Source: Lysobacter sp. BMK333-48F3
GTDB lineage: Bacteria; Pseudomonadota; Gammaproteobacteria; Xanthomonadales; Xanthomonadaceae
DNA length: 64,000 nt
Reading direction: 5' to 3'
Assembly: GCF_019733395.1 (NCBI RefSeq)
Contig: NZ_JAIHOO010000001.1
Span: 1,798,001 to 1,862,000 of the forward strand
The notes beneath the pieces were generated by a model. The model saw nothing but the letters and a program-made list of their open reading frames with translations, was not told the origin of the DNA and ran no database searches. A program made the translations under genes and the position numbers. Positions 36,052 to 45,348 of this stretch are shown here, in pieces (position 1 is the stretch's first letter; each line of letters opens with the position of its first letter).

Positions 36052-38442
36052 TCAACCGCCCGGACGCAACACCACCCGGTCCAGCGCCCACAACGGGTCG
36101 TGGCCGCCGCTGGCGAAGACCAGGCACAGGTTATGCCGGCCGCGGGTCTTCGGCAGCGCCGCCTTCAGCACGCTGAGCCCGGCCGAGCCGCGCGCCGGCG
36201 CCAGCGGCAGGCGCGCCACCGGCTCGCTCTTGCAGTCGTCCAGCCGCACCTCCAGCGCGCCGCCGAGTTCGGCCTTGCGCACCACGATGTTCTTGGTGTC
36301 GTGCCAGAGCTGGAAGTTGTACGGCAGCTGGCCGACCCGGACCTCGATTTCGCCGATCCCGTCCAGCGCGGCGTTGGGGTAGATCCAGCACGGGTCGATC
36401 AGGTTCACGGTCAACGCCGCGCGCTCGCCGTCGCCGCGGCCGTCGCGCGCGGCGTCGTCTTCCACCCGCAGGTTGTAGCCCTCGCGGCACGGGGTCAGCG
36501 CGGCGCTGCCGAGGGCGCCGAACTCGGCGGCGTCGGCGATCGGGTAGCGGCGCGGCGCCGACACCGGTTGGGTGTCGAAGAAGGTCGTGGCGACCAGGTC
36601 CAGCGGCGCCTTGGCCGGCAGCGGCGCGGTGTAGACCGGCGAGTTCGCGTCCGGCTCGCGGCCGTCGGTGCGGTAGCGGATCTGGCCGAAGCCGGTCTGG
36701 TTGGACAGGCGGATCTGCGCCGGCGCGCCGGGCTCGGCGGCGAGTTCGAACTCGACCGCGTAGGCGGCGTCGCTGGCGCCGACCCGCTGCGCCCGGTAGC
36801 GCGCCAGCTGCGGCACCAGGCGGCGCTGGAAATCGTTCCAGTCGCGCCCGGCCTGTGGCGACCACACCACCTCCGCCAGCGCGTCCAGGCGCGGATACAG
36901 CGCCAGCTCGACCCGGTCGAAGCCGCGCTTGTGCTCGCTCCACAGGTTGGCCTGGGCGCCGATCACGCGCCGGGCCTGCTCGCCGCGCAGTTCCTCCGGG
37001 ATCACCTCGAAGCCATAGAAGTCCTGCAGGGTGCTGACCGGATAGCGGCCGCTGGGCTCGTCGTCGCGATCGCTCTGGACGTAGTCCAGGTACAGCTTGC
37101 GGTCCGGCGACAGGATCACGTCGTGGCCTTCGCGCGCGGCCTCGACCGCGCCCACGGTGCCGCGCCAGGACATCACCGTCGCGCTGGCCGGCAACTTGCC
37201 GCCTTCCAGGATCTCGTCCCAGCCGACCAGCACCCGCTGGTGCGAGTCCAGGTGCTGGCCGATCCGGCCGACGAACCAGCTCTGCAGCGCCATCTCGTCC
37301 TTCAGGCCCAGCGCCTTGATCTTGGCCTGCACCGCCGGCGAAGCGATCCACTGGTCCTTGGCCGCTTCGTCGCCGCCGATATGGATGTACTTCGACGGGA
37401 ACAGGCCGACGACTTCGTCGAGCACGTTGCGCAGGAACTCGAAGGTCGAATCGTCGACGCCGTACAGGTAGGTGTGCACGCCCCAGTCCGGCGACACCGG
37501 CGGCGCCTGCTTGACCACGTCGCGCACGCCCAGCTCCGGATACGAGGCGATCGCCGCCTGGGCGTGGCCCGGCATCTCGATCTCCGGCACCACGGTGATG
37601 TGGCGCGCGGCGGCGTAGGCGACCACCTCGCGGATCTGTTGCTGGGTGTAGAAACCGCAGTAGGGGCGCGGCTTGCCGTCCTCGCCGCGGCCGGCGGCGC
37701 CGGCCGGGATGCGGCAGCCGCCGACCTCGGTCAGGCGCGGGTAGCGCTGGATCTGGATCCGCCAGCCCTGATCGTCGGTGAGATGCCAGTGGAAGGTGTT
37801 GAGCTTGTGCAGCGCCATCTGGTCGATCACCGACTTGACCTCGTCGACGCTGCGGAAATGGCGCGCGACGTCGAGCATCAGCCCGCGCCAGGCGAAGCGC
37901 GGCGCGTCCTCGATGCGCTGCGCGGCGATCGCGGTCGGGCCCTGGCCGCCGGCGGCGGTGGCCAGTTGCCACAGGCTGACCGCGCCGTAGAACAGGCCGG
38001 CGGCGGCGCGCGCGCGCACCTGCACGCCGTCGGCGCGCACCTCCAGCGCATAGGCTTCGTCGCCGGCCGGCGCGGCCGGGTCGATGGCGAACGAGATCGT
38101 TCCGGCGGCGGGCGATGCGGCGGTATCGATCGCTGGAGCGAAGCCGCGCGCTCGCTGCACGCGCGCGGCGAAGTCTTCGGCCACCTGGCGCGCCGCCGGG
38201 TCGCCGGCGGCGACGCTGAGCCGGGTCTGCGGACCGAATACGAAGCGGCCCTGGCCCGGCACCATCTGCGCCGGCCGCGGGATCAGCGCGCTGGGATGGG
38301 CGGCGGTGGCGACCGCGGCATCGGTCGTCGCGGCGGCGGGCCGGGCGGCGGCGGGCGCGTCGGGATGGGCGCCGTTGCAGGCGGCCAGCGCCAGGCTCAG
38401 CGCGGTAGCAGCGGTGCAGGTCCAGGCGGTGCGTGTCTTCAT
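36052..38442 (-). CDS. Beta-N-acetylhexosaminidase, GH20, lipoprotein
   Basis: 796 residues with a lipobox signal (LSLALAACNG). An N-terminal GH20b domain precedes the TIM barrel (FAWRGLMLDVARHFRS, HLTDDQGWRIQI, VVPEIEMPGHAQA). The catalytic Asp358-Glu359 pair sits in KYIHIGGDEAAK, and later the barrel reads QANLWSEH. A C-terminal beta region includes a FN3/carbohydrate-like domain. It removes terminal GlcNAc from chitooligosaccharides in the periplasm or at the cell surface. It is the last gene of the receptor cluster (glucokinase, TonB receptor, hexosaminidase, all on the minus strand). Confidence 0.95.
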   Translation of the reverse strand: MKTRTAWTCTAATALSLALAACNGAHPDAPAAARPAAATTDAAVATAAHPSALIPRPAQMVPGQGRFVFGPQTRLSVAAGDPAARQVAEDFAARVQRARGFAPAIDTAASPAAGTISFAIDPAAPAGDEAYALEVRADGVQVRARAAAGLFYGAVSLWQLATAAGGQGPTAIAAQRIEDAPRFAWRGLMLDVARHFRSVDEVKSVIDQMALHKLNTFHWHLTDDQGWRIQIQRYPRLTEVGGCRIPAGAAGRGEDGKPRPYCGFYTQQQIREVVAYAAARHITVVPEIEMPGHAQAAIASYPELGVRDVVKQAPPVSPDWGVHTYLYGVDDSTFEFLRNVLDEVVGLFPSKYIHIGGDEAAKDQWIASPAVQAKIKALGLKDEMALQSWFVGRIGQHLDSHQRVLVGWDEILEGGKLPASATVMSWRGTVGAVEAAREGHDVILSPDRKLYLDYVQSDRDDEPSGRYPVSTLQDFYGFEVIPEELRGEQARRVIGAQANLWSEHKRGFDRVELALYPRLDALAEVVWSPQAGRDWNDFQRRLVPQLARYRAQRVGASDAAYAVEFELAAEPGAPAQIRLSNQTGFGQIRYRTDGREPDANSPVYTAPLPAKAPLDLVATTFFDTQPVSAPRRYPIADAAEFGALGSAALTPCREGYNLRVEDDAARDGRGDGERAALTVNLIDPCWIYPNAALDGIGEIEVRVGQLPYNFQLWHDTKNIVVRKAELGGALEVRLDDCKSEPVARLPLAPARGSAGLSVLKAALPKTRGRHNLCLVFASGGHDPLWALDRVVLRPGG

Positions 38443-38620
38443 CGTCTCAGAGTCCTTGCGGCGCCCTCGCGCGGCGGCGGCGCGAACGGGCGATCAGTGG
38501 CGTGGGGCGTGGTCGGTCGGGTGGCGAGCGCGGCGACCCCGGCCGGGCCGACGCGGATGAAGCCCGCCGCGCGGGAAAAACACCGCGCGCGGCGCCAGGC
38601 CGCGCGATCGGCGGATAACG

Positions 38621-38649
38621 CAAGACGCCGGCACGGGGCCGGCGTCTTG
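38621..38649 (-). terminator. Terminator-like hairpin after the TonB receptor
   Basis: An 11-base perfect stem (38622-38632 and 38638-38648, AAGACGCCGGC) with a 5-base loop lies about 80 bases past the receptor stop. On the minus strand TTGCGTTAT follows, a weak U-tract. It may set hexosaminidase expression below that of the receptor. Confidence 0.55.
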
Positions 38650-38725
38650 GGTCGAACGCTGCGGACGATGCGGCGGCGCGAAGCCGCCGCATCGGCGCTT
38701 ACGGCTCGGAGGAGCCGGGCGGTGC

Positions 38726-41401
38726 TCAGAAGTTGAACCGGAACGTGGCCATGTAGCGGCGGCCGCTGTGGTACTTGCCGACCAGCTTGTCCTTGCTGCC
38801 GGAGTACTGCACGTACTCCTCGTCGAGGATGTTCATCGCGTCGAACGACACGCCCATGTTGTCGTTGAACTTCCAACCCACGCTGGCGCCGAGCTCGGAG
38901 TAGTCGTCCACGCTCGCCGGCGCCGCGCCGGCCACGTAGCCGCCGGCCAGGTAATGGCTGCGCCAGTTGTAGGACAGGCGCACGCTCAGCGGACCCTGCT
39001 CGTAGTAGGGGCTGATCGCGACGCTGTCGCGCGACTGGTAGGGCAGCGGGTCGCCGGTGTTGTTCTCGCCGTCGGCGTAGGTGTAGTTCGCGGTCAGGCC
39101 GAAGCCGGTGTCGGCGAACGGCTGCTGGTAGCTTACGTTGAAGCCCTTGACCTTGCCCTTGCCGGCATTGCGCGGACGCTGGATGTCGTAGTCGCAATAG
39201 CCGTCGCTGGTGCAGCCGTGGAAACCGACCAGGGTGGCGTCGAACAGCGCCCGGTTGGTGTCGCGGATCGAGTTGTACTGGCGTTCCACCCGCGCGGCGC
39301 TGTCGATGTAGTTGTCGATGTCCTTGTAGAACACCGACGCCGCCAGCACCGCCTGTTCGGCGAAGTACCACTCCACCGACAGGTTGTAGTTGGTCGACTC
39401 GTACGGCGACAGCTCGGCGTTGCCGCCGCTGCCGTTGTAGGTGGTGTCGTTGAGGAAGGTGTTGTTGACCATCTGGTTGTACGGCGCCCAGGCGATCACC
39501 TTGGCCGCGCCGAAGCGGAACAGCAGGTCGTTGCCGGTGTCGTAGACCACGTTCACCGACGGCAGCAGGAAGTCTTCCTTCTTCGACTTGGTCTGCCACT
39601 TGCTGGCCAGGTTGGTCAGCGACGGCGCGCCGCCGTAGACGAAGCCGCTGGCGTCGGTCTTGGATTCGACGTAACGCAGGCCGAAGTTGCCGCGCCAGGC
39701 GCCGGTGGCGAAATCGGCCTGGACATAGGCCGCGGTGTTGGTCTGCTCCAGCGCCCAGGTGTTGTTGAGGTAGCCGGCGGCGTCGGGAGCGGCGAAGTTC
39801 AGCGGGCTGCCCTTGACCCAGTCGAGCACGTTGCCGCGGCCGACCTGGATGTGGCGGCCGTGGTCGTTGCTGAAGCCGCGGATGTCGGTCAGGCCGGAGG
39901 TGCCGACGTCGGCCAGGGTGCCGCGGTTGACCGGGCCGTAGATGTTGAGTTCGAACGATTCCTCGTGCTTGGCCCGGCGCACGCCGAACTGCAGGTTGTT
40001 GATCGCGCTGTCGAACTCGACGTTGAAATCGATCTGGCCGTAGGTGTCTTCGCTTTCGGTCGAGAACACGCCGTTGTTGCCGAGCCAGCCGGTGGCCAGG
40101 CCGCCGGCCGGACCCCAGTTGGCCGGATTGCGCGCCGCCGCCGGGTCGTCGAAGGTGATGCCGCGGTTCATGTCCCAGCTGAAGCCGCCGTTGAACACCG
40201 GCTCGATGAAGTACTGGGCCAGGCGTTCGTTCTCGGACTTGCTGCGGCCGATCTGGCCCTTGAAGCCCCAGTTCTCGGCCTTGTACGCGGTGCGCAGGTC
40301 GATGCCCTTGGTTTCGACTTCCGATTCGCGCACGTTGTTGTCGTACAGCACGGTGCCGCCGGTGGCGTCGGTGTTGCGCACCGAGTGGCCGCTGGTGACG
40401 ATGCCGTTGCGCGCGTCGCCGAGGCGGTCGACCGCGGCGCGGGTGTTGTCGTTCCAGGTCAGGAAGGAATACAGCGACTGGTTGTAGTTGTCGAAGTTTT
40501 CCTTGATGTACAGGCCCTGCAGGTTGATGTCCCACTCGTCGCTGGGCTTGAACTGCAGGTTGACCACGGCGCTGTCGCGCTTGCGGTGCTGCTGGAACCA
40601 GGCGGCGTTGATCGAGTTGGGCACTTCGGCGTTGGGATCCAGGCCGGCGCGCTGGGCGTTGGCGAAGTCGGAGACCTTGGCGTAGCCGAACACCTCCATG
40701 CCCTGGCGGTCGACCTGCTCCTCGTAGTGCTGGGCCGAGACCGCGACGCCGAAGGTTTCCTCCGGGTTCTTCCAGCTGTACAGCACCGAGCCGCTCGGAC
40801 GGCCCTTGCTGCCTTGGTCGCTGTAGTTCCAGCTGACCGAGCCGGCGATCGAGTTGGGGTCCAGGTCCAGCGGCTGGCGCGTATGCATCAGCACGGTGCC
40901 GCCGAGGCTGCCTTCGGTCAGGCGCGCTTCGGAGGACTTGATCACTTCCAGCCGGCCGAGGATTTCCGGCGCCAGCAGGGTGTAGTCGAAGCCGCGGTTG
41001 GGCTGCTCGCCGTACAGCCAGATCGCCTGCGCGACCGGGTGGTTGTCGAGGAAGCTCAGGTTGAGGCTGGGGTCGGTGCCGTCGATGCTGACCCGTTCGC
41101 CCTGGCCGAAGCGGCGGTCGAGCGACACGCCCGGGATCTGCGACATCGCCTCGGCGACGTTGGTGCTGGCGAACTTGCCGATGTCTTCGGCGGTGATCGC
41201 CTCCGACACGGTCACGTTGGCCCGCTTGGTGTCGAGCGACTTCTCCAGGCTGGCACGGATGCCGGTGACGACGACGGCGTCGAGCTCGGTGGCGTCGGCG
41301 CCGGCGGCCGGAGCCGTGGCGTCCTGGGCCATCGCCAGGCCCGGGCCGAAGGCCAGGGCCGCGACGATACTGGCCGACAAGATGGTCTTGCGCGCTTTCA
41401 T
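38726..41401 (-). CDS. TonB-dependent receptor, probably for chitooligosaccharides
   Basis: 891 residues. After a signal peptide (ALAFGPGLAMAQ) a TonB-box-like segment (LDAVVVTGIRASLEKSLDTKR) leads the plug (AITAEDIGKFASTNVAEAMSQIPG; quoted in part as ITAEDIGKF). The barrel ends in the outer-membrane signature RRYMATFRFNF with terminal Phe. The group with the LDAVVVTGIRASLEKSL opening is the large proteobacterial carbohydrate-scavenging class. Next to hexosaminidase and NagK-like genes, the ligand is most likely chitobiose or longer chitin fragments. Confidence 0.94.
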   Translation of the reverse strand: MKARKTILSASIVAALAFGPGLAMAQDATAPAAGADATELDAVVVTGIRASLEKSLDTKRANVTVSEAITAEDIGKFASTNVAEAMSQIPGVSLDRRFGQGERVSIDGTDPSLNLSFLDNHPVAQAIWLYGEQPNRGFDYTLLAPEILGRLEVIKSSEARLTEGSLGGTVLMHTRQPLDLDPNSIAGSVSWNYSDQGSKGRPSGSVLYSWKNPEETFGVAVSAQHYEEQVDRQGMEVFGYAKVSDFANAQRAGLDPNAEVPNSINAAWFQQHRKRDSAVVNLQFKPSDEWDINLQGLYIKENFDNYNQSLYSFLTWNDNTRAAVDRLGDARNGIVTSGHSVRNTDATGGTVLYDNNVRESEVETKGIDLRTAYKAENWGFKGQIGRSKSENERLAQYFIEPVFNGGFSWDMNRGITFDDPAAARNPANWGPAGGLATGWLGNNGVFSTESEDTYGQIDFNVEFDSAINNLQFGVRRAKHEESFELNIYGPVNRGTLADVGTSGLTDIRGFSNDHGRHIQVGRGNVLDWVKGSPLNFAAPDAAGYLNNTWALEQTNTAAYVQADFATGAWRGNFGLRYVESKTDASGFVYGGAPSLTNLASKWQTKSKKEDFLLPSVNVVYDTGNDLLFRFGAAKVIAWAPYNQMVNNTFLNDTTYNGSGGNAELSPYESTNYNLSVEWYFAEQAVLAASVFYKDIDNYIDSAARVERQYNSIRDTNRALFDATLVGFHGCTSDGYCDYDIQRPRNAGKGKVKGFNVSYQQPFADTGFGLTANYTYADGENNTGDPLPYQSRDSVAISPYYEQGPLSVRLSYNWRSHYLAGGYVAGAAPASVDDYSELGASVGWKFNDNMGVSFDAMNILDEEYVQYSGSKDKLVGKYHSGRRYMATFRFNF

Positions 41402-41600
41402 TACTGTTCCTCCCTCGGGCGGTGATGGCTCGGCGATCGACCGTGCAGCCGGTTCGTCGCGAAGTCCGGTTGTGTTCTTTGATTTGCTGCCGTGCCGGTC
41501 GCGGCGCCGCCGCTTCCGCTTGCTGCGTGTTGCCGCCTTCGATGCGAGGCCGCGATGACGCGCGCACGCGCCGTGGGCGCGTGCGCCTGAGGCCTTGCGC

Positions 41601-42674
41601 CTACTGCGTTTGCTGTTGCCGTCCCGACGCTGCGGGCGCGTTCGCGCCGCCGTCGGAACCGTTGTCGCCGGATTCGTACTGACCGTGTTCCAGGTACCAG
41701 CTCGCCGCGCCGATCACGCCGAGCCGTTCGTTCTCGATCAAGCGCACCGGCACGCGTTCCATCACCGGCCGCATCGCGCCCTTGTCGAGCATGCGGGCGT
41801 GGAATTGGCTGTCGGGCAGGAAGTCCTTGAGCTGCGGCAGGATGCCGCCGGCGATGAACACCGACTTGGCGCCGGCGATCGTCGCCAGGTCGCCGATCAC
41901 GCTGCCGAGCAGGGCGCAGAAGGTCAGCACCGCTTCGCGCGCCAGCGCTTCGCCGCGCCGCGCCGCTTCGGTGATCGCCGCCGGCGCGCGCAGCGAGGGC
42001 TCGACGCCGTTGAGCGTGCACAGCGCGCTGTACAGGTTCACCAGGCCGGGGCCGGAGACGAAGTATTCGGTCGGCACGTGGGTCTGGCCGCGTTGCTGGG
42101 CCAGGCGCAGCATCTCGACTTCGCGCGCGTTGCCGGGCGCGAACGCGGTGTGGCCGGCCTCGGTCGGCAGGATCACCGTGCCGCGGCCGTGCGGGATGCG
42201 CACCGCCGCGCCCAGGCCGGTGCCCGGGCCGATCACCAGGGTCGGGCCCGGCGCCGATTCGCTGACCCCGGGCGTCAACAGGGTCGAATCGCCCGGCGCC
42301 ATGCATTGGGCGGCGTTGGCGTTGGCCTGGAAATCGTTGATGAACAGGACTTCGCGCAGGCCCAGTTCGCGCCGCAGCTCGGACAGCGAGATCCGCCACG
42401 GCAGATTGGAATTGATCACCTGGTCGTCCAGCACCACGCCGGCGCAGGCGATCACCAGGCGGTCGATGCCGACCCCGTTGCCGGCGATGAACTCGGCCAG
42501 GATCGCGGCCAGGCTGGGGTAGTCGGCGCACACGTACTTGCGGTGCGCGAGCACGGCCACCGCCGATTCGGCGCCGGTGCCGGGACGGACCAGGCCGACC
42601 CGGGTGTGGGTGCCGCCGACGTCGGCGGCGATGAACTGGGTGGAGGCCGGATTCAGCCGGGCGGGAGCGCTCAT
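41601..42674 (-). CDS. Glucokinase-family sugar kinase, NagK-like
   Basis: 357 residues from ATG 42674. It belongs to the Glk family (not ROK): FIAADVGGTHTRVGLV binds ATP, INDFQANANA, LVIGPGTGLGAA and ILPTEAGHTAFAP are typical, and SVFIAGGILPQL closes. The last ~25 residues are a low-complexity tail (SGDNGSDGGANAPAASGRQQ). In the xanthomonad GlcNAc pathway such kinases phosphorylate GlcNAc after uptake; glucose is the other candidate substrate. It leads the minus-strand cluster and is divergent from nagP, with a LacI operator between. Confidence 0.9.
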   Translation of the reverse strand: MSAPARLNPASTQFIAADVGGTHTRVGLVRPGTGAESAVAVLAHRKYVCADYPSLAAILAEFIAGNGVGIDRLVIACAGVVLDDQVINSNLPWRISLSELRRELGLREVLFINDFQANANAAQCMAPGDSTLLTPGVSESAPGPTLVIGPGTGLGAAVRIPHGRGTVILPTEAGHTAFAPGNAREVEMLRLAQQRGQTHVPTEYFVSGPGLVNLYSALCTLNGVEPSLRAPAAITEAARRGEALAREAVLTFCALLGSVIGDLATIAGAKSVFIAGGILPQLKDFLPDSQFHARMLDKGAMRPVMERVPVRLIENERLGVIGAASWYLEHGQYESGDNGSDGGANAPAASGRQQQTQ

Positions 42675-42817
42675 GCGGCCGCTCCGGCGGCGCGCTGCTG
42701 CGCGTCTGCGTCGTTCAAGCTGCGTCCCCGCGGGGACATCGACGTCCCGTACCAATCCCACTGCATGCGCCCTCCACGGCCGTCGGTTCCCCTGGCGGCG
42801 CCGAGAGTGCGATGCGT

Positions 42818-42991
42818 TTGACAACGTTGTCAACAAGTTCCCGCGAAATTGTCATCGCGACACAAAAATGGCCGGATCGGGCCGTGCTAATTGATGCGGC
42901 GCAACATGACGGCGCGCGCCTGAGATCACGGTTTGGCAGGGGTTTCGCCCTCGCGTCTGGCGTCGGCGGAAAAGTTGTGACAACGTTGGGC
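42818..42991. promoter_or_regulatory. LacI-type operator(s) between nagK-like gene and nagP
   Basis: TTGACAACGTTGTCAA at 42818-42833 is a perfect 16-base palindrome. A second, partial copy, TGACAACGTTG (42978-42988), matches 11 bases of the core and lies 80 bases before nagP. Both fit TGACA-NCGN-TGTCA, the form recalled for LacI-type NagR operators in gamma-proteobacteria. The 395-base gap is the divergent promoter; its middle (42840-42900) is less GC-rich. Confidence 0.7.
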
Positions 42992-43069
42992 CGACGCTTG
43001 TCGTACCGGTCAACCGGAGCGGCCGCGCGACGTGGCGGGCGGTACCCGCCTCTCTGGGAGGGGAGTCAA

Positions 43070-44380
43070 ATGTCGGTTTCCAACGCCAGCGCTCAGCCGC
43101 GGTATCTGGGTTCGATCGCGATCATCGGCGCGCTGTTCTTCGTATTCGGCTTCGTCACCTGGCTCAACGGGCCGCTGATCACCTTCGCCCAACTGGCCTT
43201 CGATCTCGACGAAGTCGGCGCGTTCCTGGTGCCGATGGCGTTCTATCTGTCCTACTTCTTCCTCGCCCTGCCGTCGTCGGCGATCCTGCGCCGCACCGGA
43301 ATGAAGCGCGGCATGGCCCTGGGCCTGCTGGTGATGGCGATCGGCGCGGCGGTGTTCGGCGAGTTCACCACCCAGCGCTGGTATCCCGGCGCGCTCGGCG
43401 GCCTGTTCGTGATCGGCGCCGGCCTGGCCGTGCTGCAGACCGCGGTCAATCCCTACATCAGCATCCTCGGCCCGATCGAGGGCGCGGCGCAGCGCATCGC
43501 GGTGATGGGCATCTGCAACAAGATCGCCGGCATCCTCGCCCCGCTGGTGCTGGGCGCGCTGGTGCTGCACGGCATGGGCGACCTGGCCGCGCAGGTCGCG
43601 GCGGCCGATCCGGCGACCAAGGCGCAGTTGCTCGACACCTTCGCCGCCAGCATCCACGGCCCGTATCTGCTGATGGCCGGCCTGCTCGCCCTGCTCGCGG
43701 TCGGCGTGCTGTTCTCGCCGCTGCCGGAACTGCGCGCCGAAGAGGTCAACCGCGGCCCGGTCGACGGCGGCGGCCGCGACAGCCTGCTGCAGTACCCGCA
43801 CCTGTGGCTGGGCGCGCTGTGCATCTTCGTCTACGTCGGCGTGGAAGTGATGGCCGGCGACGCGATCGGCACCTACGGCCAGAGCTTCGGCCTGCCCTTG
43901 GACAAGACCAAGTTCTTCACCTCGCTGACCCTGGGCGGGATGCTGGTCGGCTACGTGGTCGGCCTGATCGTGATTCCGCGCTTCATCTCGCAGGAGCGCT
44001 ACCTCAGCGTGTCGGCGGTGCTCGGCGTGCTGCTGACCATCGGCGCGTTCGCCACCCACGGCTATGTCTCGGTCGGCTTCGTCGCCGCGCTGGGCTTCGC
44101 CAACGCGATGATGTGGCCGGCGATCTTCCCGCTCGGCATCCGCGCGCTCGGCCGCCATACCGAAGTCGGCTCGGCGATCATGATCATGGGCATCGCCGGC
44201 GGCGCGGTGATTCCGCAGCTGTACGCGGTGCTCAAGCAGCACATGGACTTCCAGCTGGTGTTCCTGCTGCTGATGGTGCCGTGCTACCTGTACATCCTGT
44301 ACTTCGCCCAGGCCGGCCACCGGGTCGGGCTGCGCCAGCGCGCCGCCGCCGCGAACGCGGCCGTGGCAGCGCCGAACTGA
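43070..44380 (+). CDS. nagP: N-acetylglucosamine permease, FHS family of MFS
   Basis: 436 residues from ATG 43070 with GGGAGGGGAG upstream. Twelve hydrophobic segments are predicted by eye. The opening (IAIIGALFFVFGFVTWLNGPL) and AVLQTAVNPYISILGP are hallmarks of the fucose-permease/NagP group; the second half begins YPHLWLGALCIFVYVGVEVMAGD. It imports GlcNAc by proton symport across the inner membrane. It is divergent from the kinase-receptor-hexosaminidase cluster and probably shares the LacI operator. Confidence 0.93.
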   Translation: MSVSNASAQPRYLGSIAIIGALFFVFGFVTWLNGPLITFAQLAFDLDEVGAFLVPMAFYLSYFFLALPSSAILRRTGMKRGMALGLLVMAIGAAVFGEFTTQRWYPGALGGLFVIGAGLAVLQTAVNPYISILGPIEGAAQRIAVMGICNKIAGILAPLVLGALVLHGMGDLAAQVAAADPATKAQLLDTFAASIHGPYLLMAGLLALLAVGVLFSPLPELRAEEVNRGPVDGGGRDSLLQYPHLWLGALCIFVYVGVEVMAGDAIGTYGQSFGLPLDKTKFFTSLTLGGMLVGYVVGLIVIPRFISQERYLSVSAVLGVLLTIGAFATHGYVSVGFVAALGFANAMMWPAIFPLGIRALGRHTEVGSAIMIMGIAGGAVIPQLYAVLKQHMDFQLVFLLLMVPCYLYILYFAQAGHRVGLRQRAAAANAAVAAPN

Positions 44381-44397
44381 AGCCCCGCCGGGCGCCG

Positions 44398-44420
44398 GGC
44401 CGGCCCGCGACGGGCCGGCC
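44398..44420 (+). terminator. GC-only hairpin after nagP
   Basis: GGCCGGCCCG (44398-44407), loop CGA, CGGGCCGGCC (44411-44420): a perfect 10-base stem 17 bases after the nagP stop, without a U-tract. Confidence 0.5.
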
Positions 44421-44537
44421 GGCCGCCGCGGCGCCGGCAGCGAACGCCCGGTCAACTATTCACCGCGGCGCGCGGTTCGCGCCCAAGCGTGAAATCGCCG
44501 CTGGCTGCCGACCCGACGCTTCGGTATCGTGCACACA

Positions 44538-45344
44538 ATGAATGCGCCGCCTCCCCACGCCGGCGCGCTCGCGCCCTCCGGGGCGCCGACCGCGCGCGCG
44601 CTGCGTTACCTGATCCGTGTGCCCCTGCTGCTGTGGCATGTGCTCGTCCACCTGCCGCTGGTGTTGCTGCTGTCCTCGCCGCTGACCGGCCGCATCCGGA
44701 TCGGCGCGGAAAGCCTGGAGCACCGGCTGATCCGGGCCTGGTCGGCCGGGCTGATGCGGATCTTCGGCTTCCAGCTGCGCCGCATCGGCACCCCGCTGCC
44801 GGGCGCGACCTTGTTCGTGGCCAACCACGTCAGCTGGGTCGACATCGAGATCCTGCACAGCCAGCGCATGATGGGCTTCGTCGCCAAGCGCGAGATCGCC
44901 GGCTGGCCGGTGGTCGGCTGGCTGGCCGCGCGCGGCGAGACCATCTTCCACCGCCGCGGCAGCACCGAATCGCTGGGCGGGGTGCTGCACGAGATGCTGT
45001 CGCGCCTGCGCGCGGGGCGTTCGGTCGGCGTGTTTCCCGAAGGCGGCACCCGCGGCGGGCGCGAGATCGGCCCGTTCCACGCCCGCATCTTCCTGGCCGC
45101 GGTCGAGGCCGGGGTGCCGGTGCAGCCGGTGGCGCTGCGCTACGGCGAGGGCGGCAGCGCCCAGACCGTGGTCGCGTTCCAGGACAAGGAAAGCTTCTTC
45201 GCCAACTTCCTGCGCCTGCTCGGCGAACCCGGCCGGCTGGCCGAGATCCATTTCCTGACTCCGATCGGCCCGGGCGAGGCCGACGGGCGCCGCCGCATCG
45301 CCGAACTGGCGCGGCAGCGCATCCTCGAGGCGATGGCGGGCTGA
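44538..45344 (+). CDS. plsC: 1-acyl-sn-glycerol-3-phosphate acyltransferase
   Basis: 268 residues from ATG 44538 (a GTG 9 bases earlier is possible). A membrane segment (LLLWHVLVHLPLVLLLSSPL) precedes the catalytic H-x4-D motif in FVANHVSWVDIEIL. The glycerol-phosphate-binding FPEGGTRGG follows about 65 residues later, and VPVQPVALRY is the expected block IV. It adds a second acyl chain to lysophosphatidate at the inner membrane. Four bases separate its stop from the YheT-like gene, so the two are co-transcribed. Confidence 0.92.
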   Translation: MNAPPPHAGALAPSGAPTARALRYLIRVPLLLWHVLVHLPLVLLLSSPLTGRIRIGAESLEHRLIRAWSAGLMRIFGFQLRRIGTPLPGATLFVANHVSWVDIEILHSQRMMGFVAKREIAGWPVVGWLAARGETIFHRRGSTESLGGVLHEMLSRLRAGRSVGVFPEGGTRGGREIGPFHARIFLAAVEAGVPVQPVALRYGEGGSAQTVVAFQDKESFFANFLRLLGEPGRLAEIHFLTPIGPGEADGRRRIAELARQRILEAMAG

Positions 45345-45348
45345 GGCC

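Noticed and set aside
36100..41425. Two long plus-strand frames (878 and 885 codons)
   Set aside because: They are antisense to the GH20 and TonB-receptor genes, whose reading has full domain motifs; the plus frames do not.
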